A stretch of DNA of 64,000 nt from NCBI RefSeq assembly GCF_004684095.1, contig NZ_SRII01000003.1, positions 496,001-560,000 of the forward strand, written 5' to 3'. The notes under the pieces are model-generated. The model was given only the letters and a program-made list of their open reading frames with translations, was not told the DNA's origin and ran no database searches. The stretch comes from Hymenobacter sp. UV11 (GTDB lineage Bacteria; Bacteroidota; Bacteroidia; Cytophagales; Hymenobacteraceae). Position numbers and translations under genes: made by a program. Below are positions 53,130 through 62,335 of the stretch, piece by piece. Numbering within the stretch: position 1 is the stretch's first letter; each line of letters starts with the position of its first letter.

Positions 53130-53735
53130 ATGCCTAAAATTTTCACCCTGGCTGCCGTGCTGCTGGCTAGCCCCGCCCTGGCCCAAACCCCTGCCGCGCC
53201 CCTCACCGCTTTGGCCCTGGCCGTGGGCACCGTCGCACCCGCCTTCAAAGGGCAGGATGCCACCGGCCGGCCCGTCGAGCTGCGTCAGCTGCTGAAAAAA
53301 GGCCCCGTGGTGCTGTATTTCTACCGCGGCCAGTGGTGCCCGTATTGCAACAAGCAGTTGAGCCAGCTCCAGGATTCACTGCAAGTGCTCACCAGCAAAG
53401 GGGCGCAGGTGGTCGTCATCACGCCCGAGCTGCCGACCAATATCGACAAGACTGTGGCCAAGACGAAGGCGGCGTTTCCTATCGTACACGACCAGGATTT
53501 TGTCATTATGAAAGCCTACAAAACGGCCTTCACCGTGGACGACGCCACCGCCCAGAAATACCAGGGCTTCGGCGTAGACCTGAAGGCCGCCAACGGTGCC
53601 CCCACCAACGTGCTGCCCGTGCCCGCCACCTATGTTATCGGCCGCGATGGCAAAATTCGGTACGCCTTTTTTGACGCCGACTACCGCCACCGGGCCAGCG
53701 TGCGCGCCGTGGCCCAGGCCCTGGCGGCCCGGTAG
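53130..53735 (+). CDS. Exported peroxiredoxin-like protein
   Basis: A 201-residue AhpC/TSA-family protein with signal peptide (IFTLAAVLLASPALAQ) and active site VVLYFYRGQWCPYCNKQLSQ, so peroxidatic Cys with CxxC. The C-terminal part (ATYVIGRDGKIRYAFFDADY) is the usual thioredoxin-fold end. It probably reduces peroxides in the periplasm. The ECF sigma factor gene starts 51 bp downstream on the same strand. Confidence 0.9.
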   Translation: MPKIFTLAAVLLASPALAQTPAAPLTALALAVGTVAPAFKGQDATGRPVELRQLLKKGPVVLYFYRGQWCPYCNKQLSQLQDSLQVLTSKGAQVVVITPELPTNIDKTVAKTKAAFPIVHDQDFVIMKAYKTAFTVDDATAQKYQGFGVDLKAANGAPTNVLPVPATYVIGRDGKIRYAFFDADYRHRASVRAVAQALAAR

Positions 53736-53786
53736 CCGCCCACTCAGGAGGGCCGCTGTTACCTTGTCGGCTCGTTTCCCGCGCGC

Positions 53787-54407
53787 ATGTCTCCTCCCGT
53801 TCTCCCTACCCCCGCCTCCGACCCGCAGCAGTGGCTGGCCCGATTTGGCGATGAGTTGTACCGCTTCGCCCTGGGCCGAGTAGCCGATACCGACACGGCC
53901 GCCGAGCTGGTGCAGGACACGTTTGTGAGTGCCCTGGGCGCACTTGATTCGTTTCGGGGCCAGGCCTCGGAGCGCACTTGGCTATTTGTCATTCTGAAGC
54001 GCAAAATAATTGACCACTACCGGCGCGAGGCGCGCTCGCCCTTCGTACCGCTCGACCTCAGCCCCGAGCACGCGCCCGAGGCTGAGTTTTTTCGGCCCGC
54101 CGACGGCCATTGGCGCGAAGAGCAGTACCCCGCCGACTGGCCCGCGGCGGGCCCCGACCAAAACCGCGCCGACCTGGCCCTGGAGCAGCAGGAGTTTCAG
54201 GAGATATTGCAACTCTGCCAGCAGCGGCTCTCGGCCCAGCAGCGAGCCGTGTTCGTGCTGCGCTTTGTGGAGGAGCTGCCGGCCGAAGATATTTGTAAGG
54301 AGCTGGGCCTGAGTTCGGCCAACTACTGGGTGCTGGTGCACCGCGCCAAGCTGCACCTGCGCCGCTGCCTCGAAAAAAATTGGCTCCAAGCCCCCACTGC
54401 CGCATGA
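53787..54407 (+). CDS. ECF-type RNA polymerase sigma factor
   Basis: A 206-residue sigma-70-family protein. Region 2 (ELVQDTFVSALGALDSFRGQ, TWLFVILKRKIIDHYRREA) and region 4 (LSAQQRAVFVLRFVEELPAE, LGLSSANYWVLVHRAKLHLR) are both clear; an acidic insert between them is a little long. It directs transcription of a stress regulon when released from its anti-sigma. It ends in an ATGA overlap with the zinc anti-sigma-like gene, so they are coupled. Confidence 0.92.
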   Translation: MSPPVLPTPASDPQQWLARFGDELYRFALGRVADTDTAAELVQDTFVSALGALDSFRGQASERTWLFVILKRKIIDHYRREARSPFVPLDLSPEHAPEAEFFRPADGHWREEQYPADWPAAGPDQNRADLALEQQEFQEILQLCQQRLSAQQRAVFVLRFVEELPAEDICKELGLSSANYWVLVHRAKLHLRRCLEKNWLQAPTAA

Positions 54408-54682
54408 GCCGTATTCCGTCGCCCCTTTTCAACTGCCAGCAGGCCACGCTGCTCGTCGAGCGCCGGGCCGCTGCGCCGCTGCCCGTGCGCCCCCGCGTGC
54501 AGCTGTGGGCGCACCTGCACCTGTGCCCGCACTGCCGCCGCTACGCCCTGCAAAGCGCCCGCCTGGCCCACGCCGCCCGCCCCGCCGCCGAAGCCGCCGT
54601 GCCCGCCAACCTGGCCCTGCCCGCCGCCGCCCGCGCCCGCATGCAGCAGCTATTCGACGCCCACGGCTCCGCGCAGGGGTAG
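54404..54682 (+). CDS. Soluble zinc-finger anti-sigma-like protein (ZAS/zf-HC2)
   Basis: A 92-residue protein with Cys11 and the HxxxCxxC signature (AHLHLCPHCRRY) of zinc-binding anti-sigma factors. Start ATG overlaps the sigma stop as ATGA. There is no membrane helix, so it would be a soluble anti-sigma, as in redox-responsive RsrA-type systems; the redox role here is inference. The Ala-rich C-terminal helix probably contacts the sigma factor. Confidence 0.75.
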   Translation: MSRIPSPLFNCQQATLLVERRAAAPLPVRPRVQLWAHLHLCPHCRRYALQSARLAHAARPAAEAAVPANLALPAAARARMQQLFDAHGSAQG

Positions 54683-54826
54683 GGCCGCGCCACGGCGCAT
54701 TGCTGCCCGCCATTTCTTTTTTTGCTGAAAAGCGTAATGAGTTGAGGGCTGCGGCGATACATGCGGAGCCGGCTGCCCGCGCAAGCTGCGCCTGTTTTTT
54801 GCCTACTCTTCCGCCTCCTCATTGCT

Positions 54827-55021
54827 ATGCTACTCGCCATCTTGTTTCCCAGCCTTTCGATGCTGCTCAATGGCCACATCCTCAAGGCCTTTTTCTGCTT
54901 CATCCTGCACCTTACGCTCATCGGCTGGATTCCGGCCGCCATCTGGGGGGTAGCCTCGCTCAACGAGGACCGCGCTCGCCGCCGGCAGGAAGAGTTGCTG
55001 CGCGCCGTGCAGCGGCAGTAG
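54827..55021 (+). CDS. YqaE/Pmp3-type small membrane protein
   Basis: A 64-residue protein with two hydrophobic helices: LLAILFPSLSMLLNGHILKA and CFILHLTLIGWIPAAIWGV, in the YqaE/Pmp3 arrangement with the conserved GWIP turn, and a charged C-terminal helix. Members help membranes under ionic or osmotic stress. ATG 54827 gives the family-typical length; the longer frame from 54761 adds unrelated residues. Its place after a sigma/anti-sigma pair fits a stress regulon. Confidence 0.75.
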   Translation: MLLAILFPSLSMLLNGHILKAFFCFILHLTLIGWIPAAIWGVASLNEDRARRRQEELLRAVQRQ

Positions 55022-55051
55022 GGGGGTAGGGCGGGCGGCCCGGCCGGTGGC

Positions 55052-55059
55052 TACCTTTG
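55052..55059 (+). promoter_or_regulatory. -7 promoter element for hemE (TACCTTTG)
   Basis: A perfect TAnnTTTG 46 nt upstream of the hemE ATG. Confidence 0.5.
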
Positions 55060-55105
55060 CGGCCCGCTCACGGCCGGCGCTTTGTGCCCGCCCCCGCCCC
55101 GCCTC

Positions 55106-56131
55106 ATGCTCCAAAACGATATCCTCCTCCGCGCCGCCAAGGGCGAAACCACCGAACGGACACCCGTCTGGCTCATGCGCCAGGCCGGCCGCATCCTGCC
55201 CCAGTATCGGGCCCTGCGCGGCCGCCTCTCCGGCTTCAAAGAGCTGGTCGAAACGCCCGCCCTGGCCGCCGAAGTCACCATTCAGCCCGTCGATGCGCTC
55301 GACGTGGACGCCGCCATCATCTTCTCCGATATTCTGGTGGTGCCCGAGGCCATGGGCCTCACCTACGAGATGCTGGAGGCCAAAGGCCCGCTCTTCCCCG
55401 AAGTGGTCAAAAATGCCGCCGACGTAGCCAAGCTGCGCGTGGCCGACCCCGAAGAGCACCTCGGCTACGTGCTCGAAGCCCTGCGCATTACCAAGCGCGA
55501 ACTGGGGGGTAGGGTGCCACTCATCGGTTTCGCGGGCGCGCCCTGGACCATCCTGGCTTACATGGTAGAAGGCCACGGCTCCAAAACCTTCAGCAAAGCG
55601 CGCCGGATGCTCTATCAGGAGCCCGCGCTGGCCCACCAGTTGCTGGAAAAAATCACGGTTACGACCATTGCCTACCTGCAAGCGCAGGTGGCCGCCGGGG
55701 CCGATATCGTGCAGGTGTTCGACTCGTGGGCCGGCATCCTACCCCCCACTCACTACGCCGAGTTCTCGGTGGCCTACATCAACCGCATCAGCGCGGCGCT
55801 GGCCCCGCTGGTGCCCGTCACGGTCTTTGCCAAGGGCGCGTGGTGGGCCGTGGAAGACTTCGCTCACTCGCCCGCCCGCACCATTGGCCTCGACTGGAAC
55901 CAGTCGCCGCGCCAGGTGCGCCAGCAGGCCCCCGGCAAAACCCTGCAAGGCAACCTCGACCCCTGCGCCCTCTACGGCACGCCCGCCCAGGTAAAAGCCG
56001 CCACCGAAGCCATGCTGGCCGAATTTGCCGGCGGCCCCCACATCGCCAACCTCGGCCACGGCGTGTATCCCGATACCAACCCGGATAACGTGAAGGTTTT
56101 CGTGGAGACGGTGAAGGCTTGGCGGGGGTAA
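55106..56131 (+). CDS. hemE: Uroporphyrinogen decarboxylase
   Basis: A 341-residue HemE of the heme pathway, which removes four carboxyl groups from uroporphyrinogen III in the cytosol. Signature blocks are [20 protein letters not shown] at the N-terminus, [35 protein letters not shown] and [17 protein letters not shown] 55106 ([14 protein letters not shown]) is the normal start. It is free-standing, with a family A palindrome downstream. Confidence 0.95.
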   Translation: MLQNDILLRAAKGETTERTPVWLMRQAGRILPQYRALRGRLSGFKELVETPALAAEVTIQPVDALDVDAAIIFSDILVVPEAMGLTYEMLEAKGPLFPEVVKNAADVAKLRVADPEEHLGYVLEALRITKRELGGRVPLIGFAGAPWTILAYMVEGHGSKTFSKARRMLYQEPALAHQLLEKITVTTIAYLQAQVAAGADIVQVFDSWAGILPPTHYAEFSVAYINRISAALAPLVPVTVFAKGAWWAVEDFAHSPARTIGLDWNQSPRQVRQQAPGKTLQGNLDPCALYGTPAQVKAATEAMLAEFAGGPHIANLGHGVYPDTNPDNVKVFVETVKAWRG

Positions 56132-56143
56132 ACAGGAAGAAGC

Positions 56144-56244
56144 AAGGCGGTCATGCTGAGCTTGTCGAAGCATCTTGGCCGCTTCATGCGCGCCATTCAA
56201 CGAAGCAGGAGAGATGCTTCGACAAGCTCAGCATGACCGCCTTG
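56144..56244. repeat. Long palindromic repeat, family A
   Basis: Arms of about 32 nt (CAAGGCGGTCATGCTGAGCT, CTTGTCGAAGCATCT and complement) surround a loop with a small internal stem. The inner 25 nt are identical to those at 61414-61506; the outer bases differ but still pair. Confidence 0.9.
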
Positions 56245-56295
56245 TTCTTGCTTGAATTATTGATAATAAGGCCAATAGAGACGGCAAATACCTTT

Positions 56296-56511
56296 ATGGA
56301 CAATCCCACCAAAGACAGCAACGGCACCCTGCTCGCCGAAGGCGACGCCGTTACCCTCATCAAAGACCTCAAAGTAAAAGGCTCGTCGCAGACGCTCAAG
56401 CGCGGCACGCTGGTCAAGAATATCCTCCTCACCAACTCGCCCGCCGAGGTGGAAGGCCGCGCCGGGGGTAGCACGATGGTACTGAAAACCGAGTTTCTCA
56501 AAAAAGCCTAA
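56296..56511 (+). CDS. PhnA/YjdM-type protein, C-terminal domain only
   Basis: A 71-residue protein matching the C-terminal domain of PhnA/YjdM: KDSNGTLLAEGDAVTLIKDL, KVKGSSQTLKRGTLVKNILL and TMVLKTEFLKKA. The usual N-terminal zinc ribbon is absent, and no frame for it is seen upstream, where the palindrome lies. Function of the family is poorly defined. ATG 56296 is the natural start. Confidence 0.8.
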   Translation: MDNPTKDSNGTLLAEGDAVTLIKDLKVKGSSQTLKRGTLVKNILLTNSPAEVEGRAGGSTMVLKTEFLKKA

Positions 56512-56517
56512 TCACCG

Positions 56518-56727
56518 ATGGAGCTTGCAAAAACCGGCTTTGGCATCGGTTTCTACGTGGTGTCGCTGGTAGTTTCCGGCCTGTTGTTCTTCGGGTGGCG
56601 GCGGCTGTTCCGGCGCGTCTTCCGCGCCGAGTATTGGGTCGTTCTTGCCACCGCGATGGCCGCTATTATCACCACGCCGGTAGTGTTGCTGGTGCTGCTG
56701 TGGCTGCTCGCGCTACTCAAAAAGTAA
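56518..56727 (+). CDS. Small membrane protein
   Basis: A 69-residue protein with two hydrophobic helices (FYVVSLVVSGLLFFGW and VLLVLLWLLALL plus a middle stretch) and basic residues between them (RRLFRRVFRAE). ATG 56518 lies 6 nt after the PhnA-like stop, so the two are probably co-transcribed. Family unknown. Confidence 0.6.
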   Translation: MELAKTGFGIGFYVVSLVVSGLLFFGWRRLFRRVFRAEYWVVLATAMAAIITTPVVLLVLLWLLALLKK

Positions 56728-56741
56728 CGACCAGGCGTTGG

Positions 56742-56835
56742 TTTTCGCACCGAGTTAAAGGAGGAAAAGGGAGTTTCACAGAGTGCGTTTACCCTCTGTG
56801 GAACTCCCTTTTCCTCCTTTAACTCGGTGCGAAAA
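56742..56835. repeat. Long near-perfect palindrome between convergent genes
   Basis: Arms of about 34 nt (TTTTCGCACCGAGTTAAAGG and complement) plus an inner CACAGAG/CTCTGTG stem. It fills the gap between the small membrane protein and the convergent kinase gene, ending 5 nt from that gene's stop. Confidence 0.9.
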
Positions 56836-56840
56836 ACTGG

Positions 56841-57839
56841 TTACAGCCCCGCTGCCTCCGCTTCTTCCAGTAGCCGCTGCTTCTCGATGGGCACCACGCC
56901 CACCTGCTCGCACACCAGCCCGCCGCCGAGGTTGGCGAGGGCGGCCGTGAAAGGGGCCGGCTGGCTCAGCGCCACGCAGCAAGCCGCAATGCTGATAACC
57001 GTATCGCCCGCGCCCGACACGTCGGAGATGGTGCGCAAGTGGGCCGGCAGGTAGGTTTTGTCCTCGCCCTGCTGGGCAAAAACGCCGTATTCGGAGAGCG
57101 TGACGAGCACGATTTCGGGCGTCAGCACCTCACGCAGGCGGGCCACGGCAGCCTCAAAGCCGGGCCGGTCGGCGTCGGGCGCGCCAAATTCCAGCTTCAG
57201 GCCCTCGCGCAGTTCTTTGAGGTTGGGCTTGAAGAGGGTGCAGTGGCGGTAGGCCAGAAAGTTCTTCTTCTTGGGGTCTACCACCGTCGGGATATTGCGC
57301 TGGCGGGCGCGGGCAATGCACTGGCTGATAACAGCTTCGCTCAACACGCCTTTGTCGTAGTCTTCGAAGATAACCACGTCGGCGCGGGGTAGGAGGTCGT
57401 CGTAGGCGGCCAATAGCTGGGCGGTTTCCTCGGCATTAAGGTCGGTTTCCACTTCCGAATCGATGCGCAGAAGTTGCTGGCCGTGGGCCAGGATGCGCTG
57501 CTTGAACGTGGTGGGCCGGTGCGCGCTGCGAATAATACCGTCGGCGGGCAGGTGGTGGTCGTGCAGCAGCTGGAGCAGCTGGTCGCCGCCGGGGTCGTTG
57601 CCCACCACGGCGCACAGCAGGGGGGTAGCGCCCAGCGCCTGCACATTGAGGGCCACGTTGGCGGCCCCGCCGAGGCGGTTTTCGGTGCGGTCCACGTTCA
57701 CGACGGGCACCGGCGCCTCGGGCGAAAGCCGGCTGGCGCGGCCCCACACGTAGGCATCGACCATCACATCGCCCACAATGAGCACCTGGAGGTTATTGAA
57801 ATCGGCGAAGAGCTTGGCGAGGGGAGTAGGGGCAGGCAT
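56841..57839 (-). CDS. D-glycero-beta-D-manno-heptose-7-phosphate kinase (HldE N-domain type)
   Basis: A 332-residue PfkB/ribokinase-family kinase resembling the RfaE/HldE kinase domain: LIVGDVMVDAYVWGRASRLS, ENRLGGAANVALNVQALGAT, VVDPKKKNFLAYRHCTLFKP and the catalytic ISDVSGAGDTVISIAACCVA. It makes ADP-heptose precursor for LPS core. The nucleotidyltransferase half of HldE is missing, as is normal where the two are separate genes. It is convergent with the small membrane gene. Confidence 0.88.
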   Translation of the reverse strand: MPAPTPLAKLFADFNNLQVLIVGDVMVDAYVWGRASRLSPEAPVPVVNVDRTENRLGGAANVALNVQALGATPLLCAVVGNDPGGDQLLQLLHDHHLPADGIIRSAHRPTTFKQRILAHGQQLLRIDSEVETDLNAEETAQLLAAYDDLLPRADVVIFEDYDKGVLSEAVISQCIARARQRNIPTVVDPKKKNFLAYRHCTLFKPNLKELREGLKLEFGAPDADRPGFEAAVARLREVLTPEIVLVTLSEYGVFAQQGEDKTYLPAHLRTISDVSGAGDTVISIAACCVALSQPAPFTAALANLGGGLVCEQVGVVPIEKQRLLEEAEAAGL

Positions 57840-57862
57840 GGGCGCAAAATTAGCCCTGAACT

Positions 57863-57935
57863 ACAGTGAGCAAGGAGCAAGGAGCAGGGAGCAAGGAACG
57901 AAGGTGCTCCCTGCTCCCTGCTCATTGCTTACTGT
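57863..57935. repeat. Inverted repeat with AGCAGGGAGCA core
   Basis: AGCAGGGAGCA (57883-57893) faces TGCTCCCTGCT (57905-57915), extended by ACAGTGAGCAA against TTGCTTACTGT with one mismatch. The tract is built from near-tandem GCAAGGA/GCAGGGA words. Confidence 0.75.
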
Positions 57936-57942
57936 CAACTGT

Positions 57943-60480
57943 TTATTGCCCCTCGGCGCGCAGCACGGCCAGCGGCGGCTGGCTAAGCACCGAGCGGCTG
58001 TTGAGCCCGCCGATAAGGGCCGTGAGGCCAGCCACCAGCACCACCAGCGCCGGTAGCGGCCACAGCGCGCTGAGCGCAAACGGCGTTTCGAACACCCAGA
58101 AGGCCAGCGCCCAGGCGGCCAGGCCGGCCAGCAGCACACCGGCAAAGGCGGCCAGCGAGCCCAGCAAGGCGTATTCGAGCAGCGTGATGCGCAGAATCTG
58201 GCTGCGGCTGGCGCCGAGCGTGCGCAGCAGCACGCTCTCGCGGGTGCGCTGGTAGCGGCTGATGAGTACCGAGCTGGCCAGCACCAGCAAGCCGGTAAGG
58301 ATGCTGAAGCCCGCCATAAAGCGGATAACGAACGAGATTTTGGTCAGAATCTCATCCACGGTTTGCAGAATCAGGCCCAGGTCGATGGCCGACACGTTGG
58401 GGAAGTCGCGCACCAGCGCGCGCTGGGCGGCGGCGAGCACGGCATTGGAGGGCGTGCGGGTGAGAATGACGTGGAACTGCGGCGCCTGCTCCAGCACGCC
58501 GCTCGGAAACACGACCAGAAAATTGGTTTGCACCCGGCCCCAATCGACCTCGCGGGTGCCGCCCACGACCGTGGCAATGGGCGCGCCCTGCACGTTGAAG
58601 CTCAGCGTGTCGCCGAGTTTCAGCTTGACGCGCTCGAAGTAGCTGCCATCGACCGACACGCGGGGTAGGCCGCCGGCCGTGGCCGGTCGCGGCGGGGTGC
58701 CAGACGTCAGCTTCTCAGTTTTGCTGAGCGTGTCGCGGTACGTTACGCGGTACTCGCGGGTGAGGGCCCAGGGCGGAATGCCGTTGGCGGTATCCTTTTT
58801 GAGCTGCGTCACCGACTTGCCATTGATAGCCGCTAGGCGCATCGTCACGATGGGCACGCGCTGCAGGATGGGCAGGTTTTCCTTGGTGAGCAGCTGCTCT
58901 ACCCCCTTCTCCTGCTCGGTTTGGATATCGAAGAGCACTAGGTTGGGTTGGTTGCCGCCGCCCGATAGCTGCACCCGGCCCAGCAGCACCGACTGTGTGA
59001 GGTAGAGCGTGGCCAGCAAAAACGTGCCCAGCCCGAGCGACAATATCAGCGTAACGGTCTGGTTTTGGGGGCGAAATAAATTAGCCAAACCCTGCCGGGC
59101 TACGTAGCTCCAGCCGGTGGGGAAGAAGCGCCGCAGCAAGTAGCGCAGCCCCAGGCCCAGCCCGGCCAGCGCGCCCAGCGCCGCCAGCAGCCCGGCCGCG
59201 AAGCCCAGCGCCAGCTTCCAGTCGCGGGTTTGGGCGTAGGAAAAGCCCAGCACAAACAGGCCGATAATGGCTAGCACCAGCCCGCGCAGCGGGTCGGGCG
59301 TGGCGGTGTCCTCGTCGAGCGAGGCGCGCAGCACCCGCAGCGGCGATACCCGCCGGATGCTCAGCAGCGGCAGCAGCGCGAAGAGCACCGCCATCGCTAC
59401 CCCCGTCAGCAGCCCCAACCCCACCGAGGCCAGCGACACGCTCATCTCGACCTCAACGGGTAGGAAATTGCCCAATACCTTGGGCAGCAGCACTTGCACC
59501 ACCGCGCCCAGCGCCGCCCCAATGGCCGCGCCCAGGAAGCCTAGCCCCGAAGTTTGAATCAAATAAATGAGCAGCGCCTGCTGGCCGCTCGCACCCAGGC
59601 AGCGCAGCACGGCCACGCTGGCCAGCTTTTCTTTCACGTACAAGCTCACCGCGCTCGCTACCCCCACGCTGCCCAGCAGCAGCGCCACAAAGGCCACCAG
59701 GCTCAGAAACCGGGTGAGGTCGCGGAAGGCACGGCCGGTGGCTTGCTGCCGGCTGGCCACCGTATCGGTGTCGATGCCGGTTTGGTCGAAGCGCACCTGG
59801 TAGGGCTTGATAGCGGCGGCCACGTCGGCGGTAGGCGCAAACTGGTAGTAGGTGCGGTACTGCACCCGGCTGCCGCGCTGCACCAGCCCGGTTTTGTTGA
59901 GCAAATCAATGGGAATGAATACCTTGGGCGCAATGGCGGCGCTGAAGCCGCTCTGGCCCGGCGTTTTCAGCACCCGCCCCACAATGGCTACCGTGAGGGT
60001 GCCCACCTTCACCGAGTCGCCCACGCGGGCGTTGAACTGGTCGAGCAGTACGTCATCGACCAGCGCGCCAGTGGCCATACCCCCCCGAAAGTCGGCGGAG
60101 GCAGTCGCGGGCTGGGTTTCCCAGTCGCCGTAGTACGGGAAGCCCGCGCCCAGCGCCCGCACCTGCGCCAGCCGCACGCCCTGGGTGCGCGGAAACGACA
60201 CCAGCGACGCGAACGACACCTCGTCGGTGCGCGTGTTGCCCAGCCGCCGTAGCGCGGGCCGCAAAGTAGAGTCAAACGGCTGGCTCGACGAGAGCACCAA
60301 ATCAGCGCCCACCAGCTCGCGGGCCTGCGCCGAAATGCTGCGCGCCAGGTTGTCGCCAAACGAATTAATGCCCACCAGCGCCGCAATGCCCAGCACAATG
60401 CTCGACATAAACAGCGCCAGCCGCGACCGGCTGCGGCGCGAGTCGCGCCACGCCATTGTTACTAACCAACTGAAATTCAT
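57943..60480 (-). CDS. ABC exporter permease, FtsX/YbbP type
   Basis: An 845-residue inner-membrane protein with the FtsX-like layout: N-terminal helix (SRLALFMSSIVLGIAALVGI), a periplasmic domain, three helices about 255-400, a central pair, a second large periplasmic region (about 510-715), and three C-terminal helices. This is the YbbP arrangement with two FtsX domains. With its ATPase (60694) it forms a MacB/Lol-like mechanotransmission or export complex. It lies 213 bp downstream of the ATPase gene. Confidence 0.88.
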   Translation of the reverse strand: MNFSWLVTMAWRDSRRSRSRLALFMSSIVLGIAALVGINSFGDNLARSISAQARELVGADLVLSSSQPFDSTLRPALRRLGNTRTDEVSFASLVSFPRTQGVRLAQVRALGAGFPYYGDWETQPATASADFRGGMATGALVDDVLLDQFNARVGDSVKVGTLTVAIVGRVLKTPGQSGFSAAIAPKVFIPIDLLNKTGLVQRGSRVQYRTYYQFAPTADVAAAIKPYQVRFDQTGIDTDTVASRQQATGRAFRDLTRFLSLVAFVALLLGSVGVASAVSLYVKEKLASVAVLRCLGASGQQALLIYLIQTSGLGFLGAAIGAALGAVVQVLLPKVLGNFLPVEVEMSVSLASVGLGLLTGVAMAVLFALLPLLSIRRVSPLRVLRASLDEDTATPDPLRGLVLAIIGLFVLGFSYAQTRDWKLALGFAAGLLAALGALAGLGLGLRYLLRRFFPTGWSYVARQGLANLFRPQNQTVTLILSLGLGTFLLATLYLTQSVLLGRVQLSGGGNQPNLVLFDIQTEQEKGVEQLLTKENLPILQRVPIVTMRLAAINGKSVTQLKKDTANGIPPWALTREYRVTYRDTLSKTEKLTSGTPPRPATAGGLPRVSVDGSYFERVKLKLGDTLSFNVQGAPIATVVGGTREVDWGRVQTNFLVVFPSGVLEQAPQFHVILTRTPSNAVLAAAQRALVRDFPNVSAIDLGLILQTVDEILTKISFVIRFMAGFSILTGLLVLASSVLISRYQRTRESVLLRTLGASRSQILRITLLEYALLGSLAAFAGVLLAGLAAWALAFWVFETPFALSALWPLPALVVLVAGLTALIGGLNSRSVLSQPPLAVLRAEGQ

Positions 60481-60555
60481 AAAATTAATAAACTAAATCC
60501 GCCACTGCTGGCCGCAGATTTAAGCGAAGCGCATCTGCTGGCCGGCCAGTGGCAC

Positions 60556-60669
60556 CAGTCTCCAGACTGGCGTAAGTGAGTTCGCCCCGGCCCGTTGTGC
60601 CAGTCTGGAGACTGGCCCCACTTCACTGCCGGGAAGTCGCGCCGCTGCGCGGCTTAAGACTTCCGGCAG
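60556..60669. repeat. Compound inverted repeats between ATPase and permease genes
   Basis: A 17-bp perfect inverted repeat, CCAGTCTCCAGACTGGC (60556-60572) and its complement (60599-60615), in which each arm is itself a palindrome. A second hairpin (60626-60638 and 60658-60669) with a bulge follows. It sits inside the probable ABC operon. Confidence 0.75.
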
Positions 60670-60693
60670 CGTGGCGGCGTGCCGGTAGTGTCA

Positions 60694-61380
<687 letters not shown>

Positions 61381-61413
61381 TCAGGAAGCAATGAGGTATG
61401 GATTATAGTGGAA

Positions 61414-61506
61414 CGTCATGCTGAGCTTGTCGAAGCATCTCTGCCACGCCGGTAGGGTAGTACTCCAACGGAGCAGTAGAGATGCTTCGACAAGCTCAGC
61501 ATGACG
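61414..61506. repeat. Long palindromic repeat, family A, in divergent gap
   Basis: Perfect 29-nt arms (61414-61442 and 61478-61506; CGTCATGCTGAGCTTGTCGA and complement) around a 35-nt loop. Since it lies between two divergent genes it cannot be a terminator for either. Confidence 0.9.
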
Positions 61507-61625
61507 AGCGGCGAAAAGCAAACGCTTAGCGTTCTATTTGAAACAACGTCAAGACAAAAAGCCTTTTGGGAAGAAAAACATCCCCTTGCGGGTTATGGCT
61601 ACGTAGGACGCACGACAACGGCCTA

Positions 61626-61633
61626 TACTTTTG
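61626..61633 (+). promoter_or_regulatory. -7 promoter element for tesA (TACTTTTG)
   Basis: A perfect TAnnTTTG ends 21 nt before the tesA ATG. Confidence 0.5.
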
Positions 61634-61654
61634 CCTGCTTTCGCTTTTCTGCCC

Positions 61655-62335
61655 ATGAACTACCTGCCCGCCAGTGCCCTGCTGCTGGCCCTGCTCGCCG
61701 CCGGCTGCAACTCCGACACTACCAAAACCCAATCGGCCCCTACCCCCCCCGCCACGACCGAAGCGCCCGCCGCTAAAAAAGGTGAGGCCGCTATCCTGTT
61801 TTTTGGCGACAGCATCACGGCCGGCCTGGGCGTGGAGCCCGACCAGGCCTATCCCGCCCTCATTGAAAATCGGGTTGATTCGCTGCACCTGCCCTACACC
61901 GTCGTCAATGCCGGCCTCAGCGGCGAAACCAGCGCCGGCGGCCGCTCGCGCATCAACTGGGTGCTGAGCCGCCAGCCGGTGGGCGTGTTTGTGCTGGAGC
62001 TGGGCGGCAACGATGGCTTGCGCGGCCTACCCCTCACCGACACCCGCAAGAACCTGCAAGCCATCATCGACACCGTGCGCCAGCAGGCCCCGGAGGCCAA
62101 AATCGTGCTCGCCGGTATGCAGATTCCGCCCAATATGGGCCCCGCCTACGCCGCCGATTTCAAGAAGCTCTACGGCGAAATCGCGACTAAGAACCACCTC
62201 ACACTCATTCCGTTTCTGCTCGAAAACGTGGGCGGCATCGCCAAGCTCAACCAGCGCGACGGCATCCACCCCACGCCCGAAGGCCACCGGCTGGTGGCTC
62301 GCACCGTGTGGCGCACCGTGCAGCCGCTGCTCTAA
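61655..62335 (+). CDS. tesA: SGNH-family arylesterase/lysophospholipase (TesA type)
   Basis: A 226-residue lipoprotein (LLALLAAGC) with a TesA-like SGNH domain: ILFFGDSITAGLG (Ser), VNAGLSGETSAGG (Gly), LELGGNDGLRG (Asn), and RDGIHPTPEGH with Asp and His. It hydrolyses acyl esters or lysophospholipids in the periplasm. ATG 61655 starts the signal peptide. The TAA stop overlaps the next ATG (TAATG), so the GNAT gene is coupled. Divergent from YbbA/YbbP genes, a neighbourhood also known in E. coli. Confidence 0.9.
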   Translation: MNYLPASALLLALLAAGCNSDTTKTQSAPTPPATTEAPAAKKGEAAILFFGDSITAGLGVEPDQAYPALIENRVDSLHLPYTVVNAGLSGETSAGGRSRINWVLSRQPVGVFVLELGGNDGLRGLPLTDTRKNLQAIIDTVRQQAPEAKIVLAGMQIPPNMGPAYAADFKKLYGEIATKNHLTLIPFLLENVGGIAKLNQRDGIHPTPEGHRLVARTVWRTVQPLL

